A stretch of DNA of 64,000 nucleotides, taken from assembly GCA_050948905.1 (NCBI GenBank), contig JBMNES010000001.1:124001-188000 (forward strand), in the 5' to 3' direction. The position numbers and the translations under genes are program-made. Source of the DNA: DTKD01 sp050948905. GTDB lineage: Bacteria; Armatimonadota; UBA5829. Positions 61,847-64,000 of this stretch are shown here, in pieces (position 1 is the first letter of the stretch; every line of letters starts with the position of its first letter). A model generated the notes under the pieces. The model ran no database searches. It saw only the letters and a program-made list of their open reading frames with translations, and was not told the origin of the DNA.

Positions 61847-62191
61847 TTATCCCTTCTTCCATCTCCAGGGATGGTTTATTGCCAGTACTACTGCCAATGA
61901 CATGAACAGAAAACTCACGAAACCCAAGACCACCCCTTCAACAGTTGGGAGATCATCATACGAGAAGATAATTAACAAGCAAAGTACCGAAATGACAATC
62001 GCGTTTATAAGAATCCACCACCACCCAACTGGCCAGCGATACCTCAAGCATATACTGCCAGCAATCAGCAGTATGCCGTATAGTGTTTCGCTGAAACCAC
62101 TAAAACGGACATCCGACACTGTAGACTGGTCAACTAGTATGATCCACGCTCCAATTATTATGAAGATTAACGATACGATGTTTAGCCACAT
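61847..62191 (-). CDS. Small four-helix membrane protein flanked by direct repeats
   Basis: 114 residues, about four membrane helices, no recognised domain. R5 copies lie on both sides (61784-61839 and 62284-62339), so the gene sits in what could have moved or been duplicated as a unit. Weak ribosome site. Confidence 0.6.
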   Translation of the reverse strand: MWLNIVSLIFIIIGAWIILVDQSTVSDVRFSGFSETLYGILLIAGSICLRYRWPVGWWWILINAIVISVLCLLIIFSYDDLPTVEGVVLGFVSFLFMSLAVVLAINHPWRWKKG

Positions 62192-62283
62192 TGGTGCGAC
62201 ATCTCCAATTCGTCAATTGTCGTTTTCGGGAAAAGGGTTTCCCGAAAGAACGGAAAACGCTTAGTTACATCGGCTTACGCAGC

Positions 62284-62339
62284 CGATGCGCATTCGCATA
62301 ATGTAAACCTGATTTTGGCCGGGACAGAGACCGGCCACT
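62284..62339 (+). repeat. Direct repeat R5, copy 2
   Basis: CGATGCGCATTCGCATAATG, then TGATTTTGGCCGGGACAGAG and ACCGGCCACT. The preceding CATCGGCTTACGCAGCCGATG-type hairpin (62269-62289) overlaps its start. The rest of 62192-62548 holds no gene or signal I can name. Confidence 0.85.
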
Positions 62340-62548
62340 ACAGTGCCTGTGCAATCCAGCGCGGAATGGCGAGATTGCCCACTGCATATATATTGGACTT
62401 CGCAAATTGGGCTGGTTGTTCCTTTTTATGTGACGTTATATTGTATTATTGCTATGATATTAGTAATACTGACTGGACTATGGGCATAACAGATTGTTAC
62501 TGCCGAGGGAAATTGATCTGATCTGGGGATTTTTTGCTAACAGATTGC

Positions 62549-63388
62549 TTAGGAACCTAGAGATTCCAGGGCGGTTTTGACTTCGTCGATGATCCACTGC
62601 GGGGTGGAGGCGCCGGCGGTTAGGCCGACGGTGGTTAGGCCGGAGACCCATGTGGGGTCGATCTCAGAAGCGGTCTCTATGTGGTAGGTAGGGACGTCGG
62701 TCTGCTCGCAGATTTCTGTCAGGCGGTTGGTGTTGGCGCTGTTTCGGCCGCCCACCACAAACATAGCCTCGACTTTTGGAGCGAGAGAACTGACGGCGGA
62801 TTGTCGTTCGTGGGTGGCGTAGCAGATCGTGTTATAAGCCACAATTTCGGATGCGCGAGAGGCAATCAGCCCGACTATCTCGCCGAATCTCTCCGGGGTC
62901 TGGGTGGTCTGGCTGACGATTCCCACCCGCCTGCCGCGCCATTCGTAACTATCGACCTCGGACGCCTCGCTGATAACCACAGCGTCATCCCCGGCCGCGC
63001 TGAGAATAGCCTTGACCTCGGAGTGACCGGCGTCGCCGACGATTACGACCATATAACCATCTGCGGCAAGGGACCCTACGCGGGAGTGGACTTTGGCGAC
63101 AAACGGGCAGGTGGCATCGACGATCTCAAGCCCGGCTGCCCGCGCCGCATCAAAAACATCGGCAGAGACGCCATGCGAAGGCATTACTATAGCGCCCTGC
63201 CCCGCTTCGTCTACGCTGCCAACCACACGAACGCCTTTTTCTTTCAGCCCCTGAACCACCTGAGGGTTGTGGATCAGAGGCCCGAGCGTCGAGATAGGCC
63301 CCTTGGTCTCGCAACAGTTCTCGACGAGATCAAGGGCGCGCTTTACACCGAAACAGACGCCCGCATGGTCAGCGACGATTACCCTCAC
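62549..63388 (-). CDS. ispH: 4-hydroxy-3-methylbut-2-enyl diphosphate reductase
   Basis: 279 residues from a GTG at 63388 that overlaps the upstream stop (GTGA), with GAGG 5 bases before. A longer frame to 63478 is not expected. Iron-sulfur cysteines are in HAGVCFGVKRAL, DATCPFVAKVH and NTICYATHERQ, plus the catalytic THERQ/His region. It is the last step of the MEP isoprenoid pathway. Confidence 0.95.
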   Translation of the reverse strand: MRVIVADHAGVCFGVKRALDLVENCCETKGPISTLGPLIHNPQVVQGLKEKGVRVVGSVDEAGQGAIVMPSHGVSADVFDAARAAGLEIVDATCPFVAKVHSRVGSLAADGYMVVIVGDAGHSEVKAILSAAGDDAVVISEASEVDSYEWRGRRVGIVSQTTQTPERFGEIVGLIASRASEIVAYNTICYATHERQSAVSSLAPKVEAMFVVGGRNSANTNRLTEICEQTDVPTYHIETASEIDPTWVSGLTTVGLTAGASTPQWIIDEVKTALESLGS

Positions 63389-64000
63389 TTTTGCCTCAGC
63401 AGTCCATATTCTACGCTGTCGGCCAGCGCATTCCAGCTTGCCTCGATTATGTTGGTGGATACACCTACCGTGCTCCATGAATCCGTGGCGTCGCGGGATT
63501 CGATTATCGTGCGCACCCGTGCAGCGGTTCCCTCGCCGGAATTGACCACCCTGACCTTGAAGTCGGAGAGCTTAATCTGGTCAAGTTCGTCGCTGTAAAA
63601 CTGCTTCAGAGCCAACCGCAAGGCGTTGTCCAAAGCGTGAACAGGGCCGTCACCTTCAGCAACGGTGAACGCCTCTACTCCATCGACGACCACCTTCAAA
63701 GTAGCCTCAGTAATCGGCTCCTCCATCGGGCCGCGTTTCTCGATAATCAGCCTGAAGCCGACCAAGTCGAAGAGCTTTTCATACTGGCCCATTGCTTTTT
63801 TGAGCAGCAGTTCGAAGCTGGCCTCGGCATCCTCGAATGAGTAGCCCTGGTGCTCAAGCTGCACTACCCTGTTGAGCACGGCTTTGACCTCAGGAGACTT
63901 TTTGCCCAAATCGATATTGTATTTGCTAGCCTTTTGCACAATGCTGCTGCCGCCGGCAAGCTCGGATATCAGGAACCTGCGACGATTGCCGACCAAAGCA
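63385..64000 (-). CDS. Citramalate/2-isopropylmalate synthase family, C-terminal part
   Basis: The frame is open to the right edge, so only about 205 C-terminal residues are seen. VGNRRRFLISELAGGSSI and the LeuA dimer (allosteric) domain (ATLKVVVDGVEAFTVAEGDG to NIIEASWNAL) match CimA of the TIGR00977 type. That enzyme makes citramalate from pyruvate and acetyl-CoA for isoleucine synthesis. The catalytic barrel is beyond the window, so the substrate is inferred. Coupled to ispH by a 4-base overlap. Confidence 0.88.
   Translation of the reverse strand, partial: ALVGNRRRFLISELAGGSSIVQKASKYNIDLGKKSPEVKAVLNRVVQLEHQGYSFEDAEASFELLLKKAMGQYEKLFDLVGFRLIIEKRGPMEEPITEATLKVVVDGVEAFTVAEGDGPVHALDNALRLALKQFYSDELDQIKLSDFKVRVVNSGEGTAARVRTIIESRDATDSWSTVGVSTNIIEASWNALADSVEYGLLRQK

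Noticed and set aside
1..64000. tRNA or rRNA genes, prophage, secondary-metabolite cluster
   Set aside because: None of the required sequence signatures was seen on either strand.

Overview
The window is a gene-dense bacterial chromosome segment, most probably from an uncultivated diderm of the Terrabacteria side, with Armatimonadota my best guess. The reasons are a mix of outer-membrane assembly genes (LptF/LptG-type permease, LptD-like protein) with Gram-positive-style division genes (SepF, DivIVA, YggT, FtsEX), a B12-dependent ribonucleotide reductase under NrdR, and efp-accB-accC-nusB-folD gene order. TTG and GTG starts are frequent. No rRNA, tRNA or CRISPR array was seen.

Layout. 1-7.4 kb: envelope and division genes (secreted unknown protein cut by the edge, LytM peptidase, ftsX, ftsE, divergent lptF-lptD). 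7.4-9.1 kb: an IS110 element inside a dispersed repeat. 9.1-20 kb: pepF, a CBS-GGDEF protein, M20 peptidase, a GH65 enzyme, a methyltransferase, a CPA2 antiporter and a flavin-type oxidase. 20-23 kb: rpsF-ssb-rpsR followed by a sugar isomerase. 23-30 kb: serine hydrolase, response regulator, SurA-like chaperone, ribokinase. 28-35 kb: one long leftward cluster (radical SAM-pgeF, then yggS-sepF-proC-yggT-divIVA-CPBP protease). 35-48 kb: metabolic genes (D-cysteine desulfhydrase family, orphan DNA methyltransferase, hisI, amidohydrolase, GntR-TauE-DUF1634, cysK-mnmA-metY). 48-58 kb: nrdR-nrdJ, a TPR protein, and folD-nusB-accC-x-accB-y-efp. 58-62.5 kb: poorly conserved membrane-anchored proteins mixed with repeats. 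62.5-64 kb: ispH and the 3' end of a citramalate/isopropylmalate synthase gene.

The most striking item is the IS110 element at about 7744-8940. Its 5' noncoding end can be read as a complete bridge RNA. All four guide segments (left and right target, left and right donor) can be matched by eye to the actual insertion site and to the element's own ends. The site is the conserved hairpin of a dispersed intergenic repeat, and uninterrupted copies in the same window give the empty site. A -35 box in the right end and a -10 box in the left end would form a 17-bp-spaced promoter only when the ends are joined in a circle.

Intergenic regions are unusually rich in repeats: a modular ~110-150 bp repeat (R1) with a hairpin showing a covarying base pair, a GGTGGCGAT hairpin family that grows into a 27-bp minisatellite, a second dispersed family (R3), a heptamer array before pepF, and 500-bp-spaced direct repeats around a small membrane gene. 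Regulatory DNA that can be read directly includes a paired NrdR box, a GntR/HutC-type palindrome at its own promoter, an inverted repeat at the metY promoter, a possible diverged c-di-AMP-type riboswitch, and several terminators. Two genes have decoding oddities: an in-frame UGA in a thioredoxin-like gene, and an ACG codon where the rpsF start is expected.
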